DNA of 17,110 nucleotides. Source: Petrotoga sp. UBA5851. Its GTDB lineage: Bacteria; Thermotogota; Thermotogae; Petrotogales; Petrotogaceae. Of this stretch, positions 7,200 to 14,793 are shown piece after piece (the first letter of the stretch is position 1; each line of letters starts with the position of its first letter). Made by a program: the position numbers and the translations under genes. The notes beneath the pieces were generated by a model. The model saw nothing but the letters and a program-made list of their open reading frames with translations, was not told the DNA's origin and did no database searches. Location: positions 353 to 17,462 of the forward strand of contig DJGH01000051.1 of the NCBI GenBank assembly GCA_002431635.1, read 5' to 3'.

Positions 7200-7802
7200 A
7201 TGAAAAAAATTTTATGTCTTACGGGAGCCGGAATATCTAAGGCCAGCGGCATTCCGACCTTCACCGAAATGGAGGATATCCGTGTTAAGCTTAGCCGCAC
7301 CTACTACAAATCCAATCCGGAAGATTTTTTTGAGGTTCTTATAAAGATGAAGGATAATATCGACTCTGCACAGCCTAATCCTGCCCATATTGCCTTAGCC
7401 AGATTCAAAGTGCCCATAGTCACCATGAATATCGACGGTCTTCACCAAAAAGCAGGAAGTACAGATGTCATAGAGTTGCATGGTAATCTTGACTTTGTGG
7501 AGTGTAAAAAATGTGGTTCCAGATATCCTTTTTCAGCTGTCAGGAAAAGTATTTTATGTCCTGTCTGCGGCGGAGTTCTTGATACAAATGTCGTTTTGTA
7601 TGGCGATATGATACGTGATTACGATAAGGCCTGTACAAGAGCTTCACAAGCAGATGAAGTTCTTATAATCGGAACTTCTTTCTACACCTCAACCGCAATA
7701 GGAATATCTCAGGTTGCCCAACTTAATCAAATTCCCACCACCATCATAAATGAAAATGCAGAAGAGAATGTTGAAAAGTATCTTATTTCGGTATTCGGAT
7801 AA
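7200..7802 (+). CDS. small Sir2-family NAD-dependent protein deacylase (sirtuin)
   Basis: Sirtuins remove acyl groups from lysines using NAD+. Visible motifs are GAGIS at 9-13, TMNIDGLHQKAG from 75, the catalytic His in IELHG (H94), four zinc cysteines (C102, C105, C120, C123) in CKKCG and CPVCGG, and GTS (148-150). At 200 residues it is short: the segment after the first loop is reduced, and the usual GIPDFR reads GIPTFT. The TQN motif is TMN. These differences suggest altered acyl specificity or activity, though a group of Firmicute sirtuins appears to share them. An in-frame ATG at 7002 would add 66 residues, but it lies inside csoR on the other strand. ATG 7200 has GAGGTGA 5 bases upstream and begins exactly at the MKKILCLTGAG strand, so I use it. 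Monocistronic, with its own promoter and terminator. Confidence 0.88.
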   Translation: MKKILCLTGAGISKASGIPTFTEMEDIRVKLSRTYYKSNPEDFFEVLIKMKDNIDSAQPNPAHIALARFKVPIVTMNIDGLHQKAGSTDVIELHGNLDFVECKKCGSRYPFSAVRKSILCPVCGGVLDTNVVLYGDMIRDYDKACTRASQADEVLIIGTSFYTSTAIGISQVAQLNQIPTTIINENAEENVEKYLISVFG

Positions 7803-7830
7803 AAAAATAAGCCTAACGGCTTATTTTTTT
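7802..7830. terminator. bidirectional terminator shared by sirtuin and hydrolase genes
   Basis: An A run, then TAAGCC-TAAC-GGCTTA, then a T run: a short GC stem with A/T tails works in both directions. The sirtuin TAA ends at 7802 and the opposing hydrolase stop (TAG on the minus strand, 7815-7813) overlaps the loop, so the last codons of the hydrolase encode one arm. Confidence 0.9.
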
Positions 7831-8742
7831 ATCTATCCATTCATATATGTCGTTCATGACCTCATCTTTGTTTATTTCGTTCAGTAGCTCATGTCTTGCT
7901 CCGAGATACAGCCTGTGCTGGATATCCTTCATACCGGCTTTATGGTATCTGTGAAGTATTTTGGGCATCGCTTTTGAAAACTTGCCGACAGGGTCTTCGC
8001 TTCCTGAGATAAACAGTAAGGGAAGCTCTTTATTTATTTTTTCCATATTTTCAAGTTTATTGAGATTAACCAGTCCCTGAGCAAGATCATAGAAAAATTT
8101 GCATGAAAAAACCCCGCCACAGTATCTGTCCGCTACATACTTATCTACCTGCTCGGTATCACGGCTCAGCCAGTCAAACTCTGTCCTGTTGGGTACAAAT
8201 TTTTTATTATAACTGCCAAAAGTAAGGTTATTGAGTTTTGGACTTGGAGTTTTGGGTCCGTTCCTCCTGACCTCATTTTTGGCAAGAAAGCTGCCTATTT
8301 TTTCCATCATTCCTATGGCACCGCTTCCGCAAAGTACTGCACCATTAATATCTTTGGAAAAAATCTCAATATAGCGCCTTACTATATAAGATCCCATGCT
8401 GTGTCCGAAAAGAAACACAGGAAGAAGTTGATACTCCTTTTTTATTATTCCGCTCAGCTGATGCAGATCCTTTACCATCCATTCAAATCCATCATCATCA
8501 CCAAGATATCCTACATTTCCAAGTTCCCCTGCCGTCTGACCGTGTCCTCTGTGGTCGTTGGCATACACAATAAAACCTTTCGCAGTTAAAAAACCCGCAA
8601 ATTTTTCATATCTAAGTGCATGCTCGGCCATTCCATGAGCTATCTGAACCACTGCCCTGGGTCTCTGCTCCGGCTCATACCATTTGTAACAGAAAATCTC
8701 ATATCCATGAGGATCTTTAAATTTAAAAGTTTCTGTCTTCAT
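7813..8742 (-). CDS. alpha/beta hydrolase, monoacylglycerol lipase/lysophospholipase type
   Basis: A 309-residue alpha/beta hydrolase of the Hydrolase_4 (serine aminopeptidase S33) group. The oxyanion-side motif HGMAEH is at 36-41, DHRGHG at 63-68 and the nucleophile elbow GHSMG at 113-117 (Ser115). The acid is D250 in SGSEDPVG and the catalytic His is H284 in GARHELLNE. This pattern matches monoglyceride lipase and lysophospholipase-like enzymes (PldB/YtpA), which act on lipid esters at the inner membrane face. There is no signal peptide. GGGGAGGAAG precedes ATG 8742. It lies 31 bases behind the methyltransferase gene and is probably cotranscribed with it. The final codons (KKISR) overlap the shared terminator. 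Exact substrate unknown. Confidence 0.9.
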   Translation of the reverse strand: MKTETFKFKDPHGYEIFCYKWYEPEQRPRAVVQIAHGMAEHALRYEKFAGFLTAKGFIVYANDHRGHGQTAGELGNVGYLGDDDGFEWMVKDLHQLSGIIKKEYQLLPVFLFGHSMGSYIVRRYIEIFSKDINGAVLCGSGAIGMMEKIGSFLAKNEVRRNGPKTPSPKLNNLTFGSYNKKFVPNRTEFDWLSRDTEQVDKYVADRYCGGVFSCKFFYDLAQGLVNLNKLENMEKINKELPLLFISGSEDPVGKFSKAMPKILHRYHKAGMKDIQHRLYLGARHELLNEINKDEVMNDIYEWIDKKISR

Positions 8743-8773
8743 TCTTCCTCCCCGATTTCACCTTTTGGCTTTT

Positions 8774-9838
8774 TTACATCAGCGGCTTATTATTCCATTT
8801 TTTATATGTATTGCAGCTGCTTTCATACCATGCCTTGGGATATATGAAAATATTTTTGGTATTGATACCTATTTTGCCAAAAAACTGATCCTTCTGGTTT
8901 ATTCTTATACTTAGCTTGTCTTCCATCCCCTCTAAAACTCTTATGGCATCGGAAAATCTTGGCAGATAAAAGGTGTTGGGTGTATTCTTATAGAACTTCC
9001 AGCTTGCCCCGGTATCCAGCTCATAGCAAAATGTATCTTTATTGAAACGGCACCCTTTTATTTTCTGTTCTACTGAGTAGAATGCAGCATAAAAACCTTT
9101 TTCGGATACCCTGTAAAGCTCTTTAACCGCCCGTAAGGGATCTGAAACATACGGCAGCACACTTTCGGTAAAAGAAAAATCAAAGAAGCCGTCATCAAAC
9201 TCCAACGACCTTATATCTCCGAAAGAAAAGCTGACATTATCACCTGAAAAGTAATCAATTGCTTTTATTATGTTATACCGGCTGAAGTCCACTCCATGAT
9301 AGGAAGTTCCATCTTTGAGTGCATCCTTGAGATAGAAGTAGTTGGCACCGCATCCGCAGCCGGCATCCAAAATTTTCACCGGAAAAAGAAAGTCTATCAT
9401 ATCTTTTATCTGAACAGTTGTTTCAGGACTGTATCCACGTGCATCCCCAAACAGATGTCGGTCATAAAAAATATCGTACTGTATTGAGATTGGCTGGTTT
9501 TCAAAGTCACATTCCTTTACGGTGGGGTTCATCAGCTTATAAATTCTAAATATATCGTCCCGGTTGTAGTTTATAATCTCATTTAGGAGTACCGGCTTGG
9601 AATAAAATTCTTTCAGTCCGGAAAAACTTACCTTCTCTGTGACTATGCTGTACTTCGGAAAATCCTTTCGAGTACAAAGATCATGAACTTTCCGCTTGTA
9701 TACTTCCATCTGGGCATCTCCGCTGAAAAACATAGTCAGATTTACATTGTCTCCTTTTCTGAACCAACGAAAGTAATCCTCAATTATAAGCTCATTTTTC
9801 TCTTTGCTGTTTATGGAAAGATTAAGATAAAAGTCCAT
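8774..9838 (-). CDS. SAM-dependent class I methyltransferase
   Basis: Residues ~150-260 carry a Rossmann methyltransferase (Methyltransf_11 type). Motif I is ILDAGCGCG (156-164), the acidic end of strand 2 is HGVD (D184), there is a GDI at the third strand (D208), and DGFFDFSFTESVLPYVSDPLRAV is the post-motif region. The ~140 residues before it (WFRKGDN, then NEIINYNRDDIFRIYKL, FYDRHLFGDARG) do not match a family I know and may set substrate choice. No membrane segment. The C terminus is rich in aromatic and Asn residues. It starts an operon with the alpha/beta hydrolase, so a lipid-linked or small-molecule substrate is possible (inference only). AAAGGATGGG precedes ATG 9838. Confidence 0.85.
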   Translation of the reverse strand: MDFYLNLSINSKEKNELIIEDYFRWFRKGDNVNLTMFFSGDAQMEVYKRKVHDLCTRKDFPKYSIVTEKVSFSGLKEFYSKPVLLNEIINYNRDDIFRIYKLMNPTVKECDFENQPISIQYDIFYDRHLFGDARGYSPETTVQIKDMIDFLFPVKILDAGCGCGANYFYLKDALKDGTSYHGVDFSRYNIIKAIDYFSGDNVSFSFGDIRSLEFDDGFFDFSFTESVLPYVSDPLRAVKELYRVSEKGFYAAFYSVEQKIKGCRFNKDTFCYELDTGASWKFYKNTPNTFYLPRFSDAIRVLEGMEDKLSIRINQKDQFFGKIGINTKNIFIYPKAWYESSCNTYKKWNNKPLM

Positions 9839-9879
9839 TTTCCCATCCTTTAACCCTTTATAGTATTGTATAGCCTTAT

Positions 9880-9909
9880 TATCTATTTTTGTTTCATGGT
9901 TCTTATCAA
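9880..9909 (-). promoter_or_regulatory. possible promoter for the methyltransferase/hydrolase operon
   Basis: On the minus strand TTGATA (9909-9904) and TAGATA (9885-9880) are separated by 18 bases, giving a leader of about 35 bases. The -35 is good and the -10 is weak, with other A/T-rich -10 choices nearby. Confidence 0.35.
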
Positions 9910-9993
9910 ACTACTCTTATACTTATTATAACTTATTTCTTTTTCTTTTGGGTTCTATGGTCATGCGTCTAAGTACTTTTTTTAACTTCATGG

Positions 9994-10022
9994 TTGCTTT
10001 GAATATAATTATCAGATAAAAT
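9994..10022 (+). promoter_or_regulatory. probable promoter of the GntP-permease/glycerate-kinase operon
   Basis: TTGCTT (9994-9999), a 17-base spacer and TAAAAT (10017-10022); transcription would begin near 10029, about 26 bases before the start codon. No inducer-binding operator could be made out. Confidence 0.5.
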
Positions 10023-10054
10023 ATAAGTGGATGATTCATCTACGGAGGCAAAAA

Positions 10055-11386
10055 ATGAGCATATGGTTTTTTATTCTTGCTGCAGTTACTGTTGCGATGG
10101 TTGTTTTACTCACCGCTTGGTTAAAGGTTCACCCGTTTCTTTCAATGCTTGGAGCTTGCTTTTTCTTTGCAATCGCAAGCGGTATCCCGACACAGAGCAT
10201 AGGGAAATACATAACAGATGGTTTTGCTGAAACATTTGGTTCCATAGGAATTGTAATTATTATAGGATCGATAATAGGAACTTTTCTTCAACGGTCTTAC
10301 GGCTCAATGGCCATTGCTCAAAGCATCCTAAAACTTACAGGGAAAAAACATGTGCCTCTTGCCATGTCTTTGATGGGTTACTTTACATCAATATGTGTAT
10401 TTTGTGATTCTGGTTTTGTAATGCTTTCGCCTCTAAACAGAGAGTTGAGCAGAAGATCGGGTCAATCAATTGCTTTAACTTCAACTGCTTTAAGTCTTGG
10501 CCTGTATGCAACCCACACACTGGTTCCGCCTGCCAGCGGTCCTTTGGCTGCATGTGCTATACTTGGTGCAGATATAGGCCTGGTAATATCTGTAGGACTT
10601 TTTGTAAGTTTTGTATCAATGCTCACAGGCTTGATTTTTTCTGTGTGGGCAGGAAAAAAAGTATCCGTAAAAGTTAACATGGATTACGAACCCGTGCCTG
10701 ATGAAGTAAAAATACCAAACGCTTTACTGTCTTTTCTTCCCATCTCTGCTCCTTTGCTGCTTATGATACTCAGATCATTAGCCGATATACCATCAAAGCC
10801 CTTTGGAACTTCGGAATTTTACAGTATTTTGAGCTTTGCCGGTTCCCCTGTAACGGCTTTGCTCATAGGAATGCTTCTATCTTTTCTTCTTGTAAGAAAC
10901 GGAGAAAAAGATGTTTTCGGCAGCAGCGGGTGGGTGGGACAAGCTTTGAAAAACTGTTTCTCCATGGTTCTTATAACCTGTGCCGGAGGGGCTTTGGGAA
11001 AGGTGCTTGCCTCCTGGGATATTTCTGATATAAACCTTAATGGTTTTTCTTCACATTCTGGAATACTTGTTGCGTTTGTTGTCGCCGCTCTTATAAAAAC
11101 CATGCAGGGTTCTTCTGCCGTTGCGATAGTAACTGCATCTTCTATCATGTTCCCTCTTTTAGGCTCTATGGGACTTGATTCTCCAATTGCCAAGGCGCTT
11201 GTAGTATGCTCCGTAGGTGCTGGTTCTATGGTTTTATCGCATGTCAACGACAGCTATTTCTGGGTAGTATCGCAGATGTCTGGTATGGATATAAAAGCTT
11301 CACTTAAACTTCAGACGATGGGTTCGCTGGTACAGGGAAGTGTTACGGGAATGTTGGTGTGGCTGATGAGTTTTTTCTTACTATAA
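10055..11386 (+). CDS. GntP-family permease (likely glycerate or related sugar acid uptake)
   Basis: A 443-residue, highly hydrophobic membrane protein with about 12-13 helices. It matches the gluconate:H+ symporter (GntP) family: an early AWLKVHPFLSMLGACF segment, FGSIGIVIIIGSIIGTFLQ, the conserved CDSGFVMLSPL and HTLVPPASGPLA loops, ALIKTMQGSSAVAIVTASS, and SHVNDSYFWVVSQ near the end. The family imports gluconate, fructuronate, glycerate and similar acids. Because the next gene is a glycerate 2-kinase, glycerate is the most likely substrate (inference from context). The frame is open from 10031, but GGAGG at 10044-10048 sits 6 bases before ATG 10055, which begins the first membrane helix cleanly. 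The kinase follows after 40 bases with no terminator between them. Confidence 0.9.
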   Translation: MSIWFFILAAVTVAMVVLLTAWLKVHPFLSMLGACFFFAIASGIPTQSIGKYITDGFAETFGSIGIVIIIGSIIGTFLQRSYGSMAIAQSILKLTGKKHVPLAMSLMGYFTSICVFCDSGFVMLSPLNRELSRRSGQSIALTSTALSLGLYATHTLVPPASGPLAACAILGADIGLVISVGLFVSFVSMLTGLIFSVWAGKKVSVKVNMDYEPVPDEVKIPNALLSFLPISAPLLLMILRSLADIPSKPFGTSEFYSILSFAGSPVTALLIGMLLSFLLVRNGEKDVFGSSGWVGQALKNCFSMVLITCAGGALGKVLASWDISDINLNGFSSHSGILVAFVVAALIKTMQGSSAVAIVTASSIMFPLLGSMGLDSPIAKALVVCSVGAGSMVLSHVNDSYFWVVSQMSGMDIKASLKLQTMGSLVQGSVTGMLVWLMSFFLL

Positions 11387-11426
11387 ATTTGATTTTATTA
11401 TACAATATGAAAGATGGTGAACGGAT

Positions 11427-12674
11427 ATGTACAATATGAAGGAAGATGCACTTAAGATAATAAGTGATTCTATTGAAGCTGTTAAACCTGAAGCCTGTGT
11501 AAAAAGAGCACTTCGTGATTTTTCACACGAAGGCAATATTTTTGTGCTGGCTATCGGCAAAGCTGCATGGCGCATGGCATATGCTGCTCAAAAATCTTTA
11601 AAGGGCAAAATAACCCAGGGAATAGTAATCACCAAGTACCAGCACTCTGCCGGACCTATAAAAAGCTTTGAAGTATATGAGGCAGGACATCCTATTTCTG
11701 ACGAAAATACGGTTTTAGCAACCAAAAAAGCTCTTGAAATGACTGAAAAACTTACCAAAAACGATCTTCTTCTATTTCTTGTTTCCGGAGGAGGTTCGGC
11801 TCTTTTTGAGCTTCCTGCACCAGGGGTAAGCCTTACTGAACTGATGGCTGTTAACAACAGTCTCATACGGAGCGGAGCAGATATTGTTGAGATAAATACT
11901 GTACGCAAACATATTTCATCTGTTAAAGGCGGACGTTTTGCCAAGCTTATCTCACCAGCAAAAATCTTTTCACTTGTGCTGTCAGATGTGGTAGGAGACA
12001 GACTGGACAGTATTGCTTCAGGTCCTGCATATCCTGATTCTTCAACCTCTCAGGAGGCATCGGAGATACTTAAAAAATATAGGATAGATCTTTCCGAAAA
12101 TGCTTTGCAGGCAGTACAAAAAGAAACACCGAAAGTTCTTGATAATGTCTCCTCGCAGATAATCGGAAATGTTAAGCTTTTATGTGAAAGTGCTGCAAAA
12201 TCAGCCAAAAAACTTGGGTATACTCCTAAAATACTTTCATGGTCTGTCGGATGTGAAGCATCTCAGATAGCAGATATGCTTTGCTGTATAGCCCGCGACA
12301 GTGATCTTTCAGATTTTTCTTTCAAAAAGCCCTATGCTCTTATACTTGGTGGAGAACCGGTTGTAAACGTCACCGGAAACGGTCTTGGCGGAAGAAATCA
12401 AGAACTTGTGCTTAGAGCTGCAATAAAAATAAAAGGTTTAGAAAATACTGTTGTTTCAAGTGTCGGTTCTGACGGTACCGACGGTCCAACAGATGCGGCA
12501 GGAGGTCTTGCGGATGGCAACAGCTTTAATGAAATGGTTAACTGTGGTATAGATCCAGCAGCATATCTTAAAAATAATGATTCTTACCATGCTTTGGAAA
12601 AATCCGGTCTGTTGGTAAAAACCGGACCTACCGGAACAAATGTAAATGATCTTATCATTCTGCTGCATAGATAA
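11427..12674 (+). CDS. glycerate 2-kinase (type 2, DUF4147/MOFRL)
   Basis: A full-length (415 aa) type-2 glycerate kinase that phosphorylates glycerate with ATP to give 2-phosphoglycerate, feeding lower glycolysis. The N-terminal DUF4147 domain has AIGKAAWRM near residue 42, the VSGGGSAL phosphate loop (119-126), NTVRKHISSVKGGR and SDVVGDRLDSIASGP. The C-terminal MOFRL domain has LILGGEPVV (GGE 308-310), GNGLGGRNQEL, and the signature GSDGTDGPTDAAG (347-359). All key motifs are intact. The GATGGTGAA before ATG 11427 is a modest ribosome binding site; a second ATG at 11436 is possible. It forms a two-gene unit with the GntP permease. The product could be hydroxypyruvate/tartronate-pathway linked, but no other pathway gene is in the window. 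Confidence 0.94.
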   Translation: MYNMKEDALKIISDSIEAVKPEACVKRALRDFSHEGNIFVLAIGKAAWRMAYAAQKSLKGKITQGIVITKYQHSAGPIKSFEVYEAGHPISDENTVLATKKALEMTEKLTKNDLLLFLVSGGGSALFELPAPGVSLTELMAVNNSLIRSGADIVEINTVRKHISSVKGGRFAKLISPAKIFSLVLSDVVGDRLDSIASGPAYPDSSTSQEASEILKKYRIDLSENALQAVQKETPKVLDNVSSQIIGNVKLLCESAAKSAKKLGYTPKILSWSVGCEASQIADMLCCIARDSDLSDFSFKKPYALILGGEPVVNVTGNGLGGRNQELVLRAAIKIKGLENTVVSSVGSDGTDGPTDAAGGLADGNSFNEMVNCGIDPAAYLKNNDSYHALEKSGLLVKTGPTGTNVNDLIILLHR

Positions 12675-12681
12675 GTTTTGG

Positions 12682-12723
12682 TAAAACGGTCTGCGCCCAA
12701 AGCGTTGACCGTTTTATTCTTTT
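12682..12723 (+). terminator. rho-independent terminator after the glycerate kinase
   Basis: TAAAACGGTC pairs with GACCGTTTTA (10 bp) around a 15-base loop and is followed by TTCTTTTG. It begins 7 bases after the kinase stop codon. Confidence 0.82.
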
Positions 12724-13013
12724 GTCTTCATGCTAATTTTATCACCTTTTATTTGAAAGATATTATCTCTGAAAACCTTCAGGTTTCATTATTTTTAAGG
12801 TTTTTTCTTTTTTTGCTTTTTAGTATTAACCAAGTTGTGCACTTAAAGCAAGATCATATTTACATATTAAGTTTATAATTTTCTCTGGATTTGCAAAAAT
12901 GAATTATGTGGAATTATTATTTTGTTTACTGCCGTGTTTCGTTGGTTTTTTATGCTTAGTCACAATGTGAAATTTTAAGCAAGAGTTTTTATACTTATAT
13001 GGAGGTGTTCAAA
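12724..13013 (+). promoter_or_regulatory. AT-rich leader/promoter region of the sulfur operon
   Basis: This stretch of about 290 bases contains no gene. It holds a weak second hairpin (AAAACCTT 12772-12779 with AAGGTTTT 12797-12804, followed by T's) and a perfect TATAAT at 12874-12879 with a poor -35. It also holds a nested palindrome: TCACA-A-TGTGA at 12960-12970, flanked by GCTTA (12954-12958) and TAAGC (12976-12980). If the TATAAT is used, the leader would be about 130 bases and would include that palindrome 33 bases before the TusA-like start. Confidence 0.45.
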
Positions 13014-13262
13014 ATGGCAGATTTTGTTCCTACCAAAACTTTGGATGTCAGAGGAGAGGTGTGCCCGGTTCCGGATGTTGAAACCAAAAGAGCCTTAAAA
13101 AAGATGAATCCGGGAGAAGTTCTTGAAGTATGGATTGATTATGCCATGTCCATGGAAAGAATTCCAGAAACAGTAAAATCTATGGGTCACGAAGTACTTG
13201 AAATCAAAGAAGTTGGAAACAGCGAATGGAAAATTTATATTAAAGTAGGCAACTCAAAATAA
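13014..13262 (+). CDS. TusA/YeeD-family sulfur carrier protein
   Basis: An 82-residue TusA-family protein. The active cysteine is C17 in the CPxP motif (DVRGEVCPVPDVETK), at the helix N terminus where TusA, YeeD and YedF carry a persulfide. The PGEVLEVWIDY strand follows, as in the family. Next to a YeeE transporter it best matches YeeD (TsuB), which takes thiosulfate sulfur delivered by YeeE; a tRNA-thiolation TusA or selenium-linked YedF role is less likely in this context. ATG 12999 is in frame, but GGAGGTG (13001-13007) sits just before ATG 13014 and overlaps codons of the longer version, so the shorter start is right. It is the first gene of the operon, 21 bases before yeeE. A second, clearly related TusA domain is fused to a regulator at 15.9 kb. 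Confidence 0.93.
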   Translation: MADFVPTKTLDVRGEVCPVPDVETKRALKKMNPGEVLEVWIDYAMSMERIPETVKSMGHEVLEIKEVGNSEWKIYIKVGNSK

Positions 13263-13283
13263 TCACTAGAGGGGGGTAATTAT

Positions 13284-14303
13284 ATGGCTACTTCAACAGC
13301 TTGGACTGGTTTAATCATAGGTATTATCTTTGGTATAGTGCTTCAGAGAGGCAGAGTCTGTTTTAATTCAGCATTCAGAGATATTATACTTATAAAAGAC
13401 AACTATGTTCTTAAGATAGGTGCACTTGCAATTGCTTTTCAAATGATAGCACTTCTTATTCTTGCTCAATTTGGACTTTTTAAGATATCGGCTCCCGGTC
13501 TTAATCTGGTTGCTAACATAGTAGGCGGATATATCTTCGGTTTAGGAATGGTTTTGGCCGGAGGTTGTGCTTCGGGTACAACCTATAGGGTAGGAGAAGG
13601 TTTGACTACAGCATGGTTTGCAGCTATATTTTATGGTATGACTGCCATGTCAACAGGTTCAGGAGTATTAAAGCCTTTGGGAGATTGGTTTAAGTCCTTT
13701 GCAATTAAGAATCCATCGGCTATGGATGAAGCTCTTTATATTAAAACAAGCGGTCCGACAGTTTCCTCCCTTCTTGGAATAAGTCCATGGATTGTAGGGC
13801 TTGTCATTGCTGCTCTTCTTATATGGTATGTTTACGGAACCAAGACTACTAACAGAAAAACTCCCATAAACATGACTCTTCTTGCTCTTCTCCTTACTGC
13901 TGTATCAATGGGTGCATGGTGGACAAGATCATTCCCTGGAGACGGAAATTATGGTCTAGGAATAACTGCCGGCTGGTCGAATCTAATTGCTGGCTTCACA
14001 GGAGCAAAACCATTGAACTGGGCAGGACTTGAAATAATAGGGATAATACTCGGAGCTTTGATAGCCGCACTCGCATCAAAAGAGTTCAAGTTCAGAATGC
14101 CTAAAGATCCTAAAACATATCTGCAGGTAATGGTAGGCGGTATTCTTATGGGATTCGGAGCATCGGTAGCAGGCGGCTGTAATATTGGCCATTTCCTTAC
14201 AGGCGTTCCTACCTTGGCTCTTTCATCAATAGTGGCTTCGGTATTCTTTGTTCTTGGAAACTGGACCATGGTTTACTTCTTGTATATGAGAAATAAAGAT
14301 TAA
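13284..14303 (+). CDS. YeeE/YedE-family sulfur (thiosulfate-type) transporter
   Basis: A 339-residue integral membrane protein of the YeeE/YedE family with two pseudo-repeats. The three cysteines known to conduct thiosulfate in YeeE (TsuA) are all present in matching motifs: C26 in GRVCFNSAFRD, C95 in LAGGCASGTTYR and C299 in VAGGCNIGHFLTGVP. Their positions fit closely the C22/C91/C293 of the structurally studied Spirochaeta protein (from memory). The likely task is to relay thiosulfate through the membrane to the TusA-like partner encoded just upstream. Other family members have been linked to selenium metabolism, so the substrate is not proven. AGAGGGGGG lies 7-8 bases before ATG 13284. 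A 123-base structured gap follows before the DsrE-like gene. Confidence 0.9.
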   Translation: MATSTAWTGLIIGIIFGIVLQRGRVCFNSAFRDIILIKDNYVLKIGALAIAFQMIALLILAQFGLFKISAPGLNLVANIVGGYIFGLGMVLAGGCASGTTYRVGEGLTTAWFAAIFYGMTAMSTGSGVLKPLGDWFKSFAIKNPSAMDEALYIKTSGPTVSSLLGISPWIVGLVIAALLIWYVYGTKTTNRKTPINMTLLALLLTAVSMGAWWTRSFPGDGNYGLGITAGWSNLIAGFTGAKPLNWAGLEIIGIILGALIAALASKEFKFRMPKDPKTYLQVMVGGILMGFGASVAGGCNIGHFLTGVPTLALSSIVASVFFVLGNWTMVYFLYMRNKD

Positions 14304-14334
14304 TATACTAAAGATTTTATGGTCTTTGTAAAAT

Positions 14335-14399
14335 CGAACATCTCAGTTTTTAGTGGCGAATATCTCAGAGTATGATGTCGAGCACGGGAAACCGTGCTC
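14335..14399 (+). ncRNA. structured leader with GAAA-capped hairpin (unclassified)
   Basis: Inside the operon, between yeeE and the DsrE-like gene, CGAACATC (14335-14342) pairs with GATGTCG (14374-14380) with one bulged A. It abuts a perfect 8-bp hairpin GAGCACGG-GAAA-CCGTGCTC (14380-14399). No T tract follows, so it is not a standard terminator. It may be an mRNA-processing or stability element, or a cis-regulatory RNA. It does not match a riboswitch class I recognise. Confidence 0.4.
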
Positions 14400-14426
14400 T
14401 TACTTTAAAAAACAGGAGGACTATCT

Positions 14427-14783
14427 ATGCTTATAACCATTCAGGTAATGGTTCAGCCCTATACCTACGAGGATCTGGACACTGCAATAAAAATTGCTGA
14501 AGCAGCCCTAAACAAAGGTCATAAGGTTGATATATTTTTATTCTGCGACTCAGTTCTTGCAATCAATTCCAAAGTCAAGCCCATAAGAATGGACAGGAAT
14601 ATACCTAAAAAACTTGAGGATCTCATAGAAAAAAAGAATCTTACTGTTGATATATGCGGAATATGTATGGATTACAGAGGTGTTTCACAGGATGCCATAA
14701 TAAAAGGCGCACGGTCAAGCGGGCTCCCCGAGCTTGCACAGCTTATAGTTTCTTCAGACCGTTTTATAAACTTAATGGCATAG
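14427..14783 (+). CDS. DsrE/TusD-like sulfurtransferase subunit
   Basis: A 118-residue DsrE-fold protein: a first strand MLITIQVMVQPYTYEDLDTAIKI, a central GHKVDIFLFCDSV strand, and the cysteine loop VDICGICMDYRGV (C77, C80). C77 lies seven residues before the conserved Arg, matching the active cysteine of TusD/DsrE (Cys78 in E. coli TusD). The second cysteine makes a CxxC, which is not the usual TusD form and could permit a disulfide or metal site. TusD/DsrE proteins accept persulfide sulfur from TusA and pass it within a TusBCD or DsrEFH complex. ACAGGAGG precedes ATG 14427. It is the first of three tightly spaced genes (gaps of 10 and 9 bases) that together resemble tusD-tusC-tusB. Confidence 0.8.
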   Translation: MLITIQVMVQPYTYEDLDTAIKIAEAALNKGHKVDIFLFCDSVLAINSKVKPIRMDRNIPKKLEDLIEKKNLTVDICGICMDYRGVSQDAIIKGARSSGLPELAQLIVSSDRFINLMA

Positions 14784-14793
14784 GAGGAGAGTA

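Noticed and set aside
10819..11247. A 142-residue minus-strand ORF inside the GntP permease gene
   Set aside because: It is the shadow of a well-supported membrane protein and has no family features or ribosome binding site; the same holds for the other antisense frames inside copA, the glycerate kinase and yeeE.
12678..12878. A 66-residue ORF after the glycerate kinase
   Set aside because: It starts inside the terminator, has no ribosome binding site and reads as low-complexity Phe/Leu from T-rich DNA.
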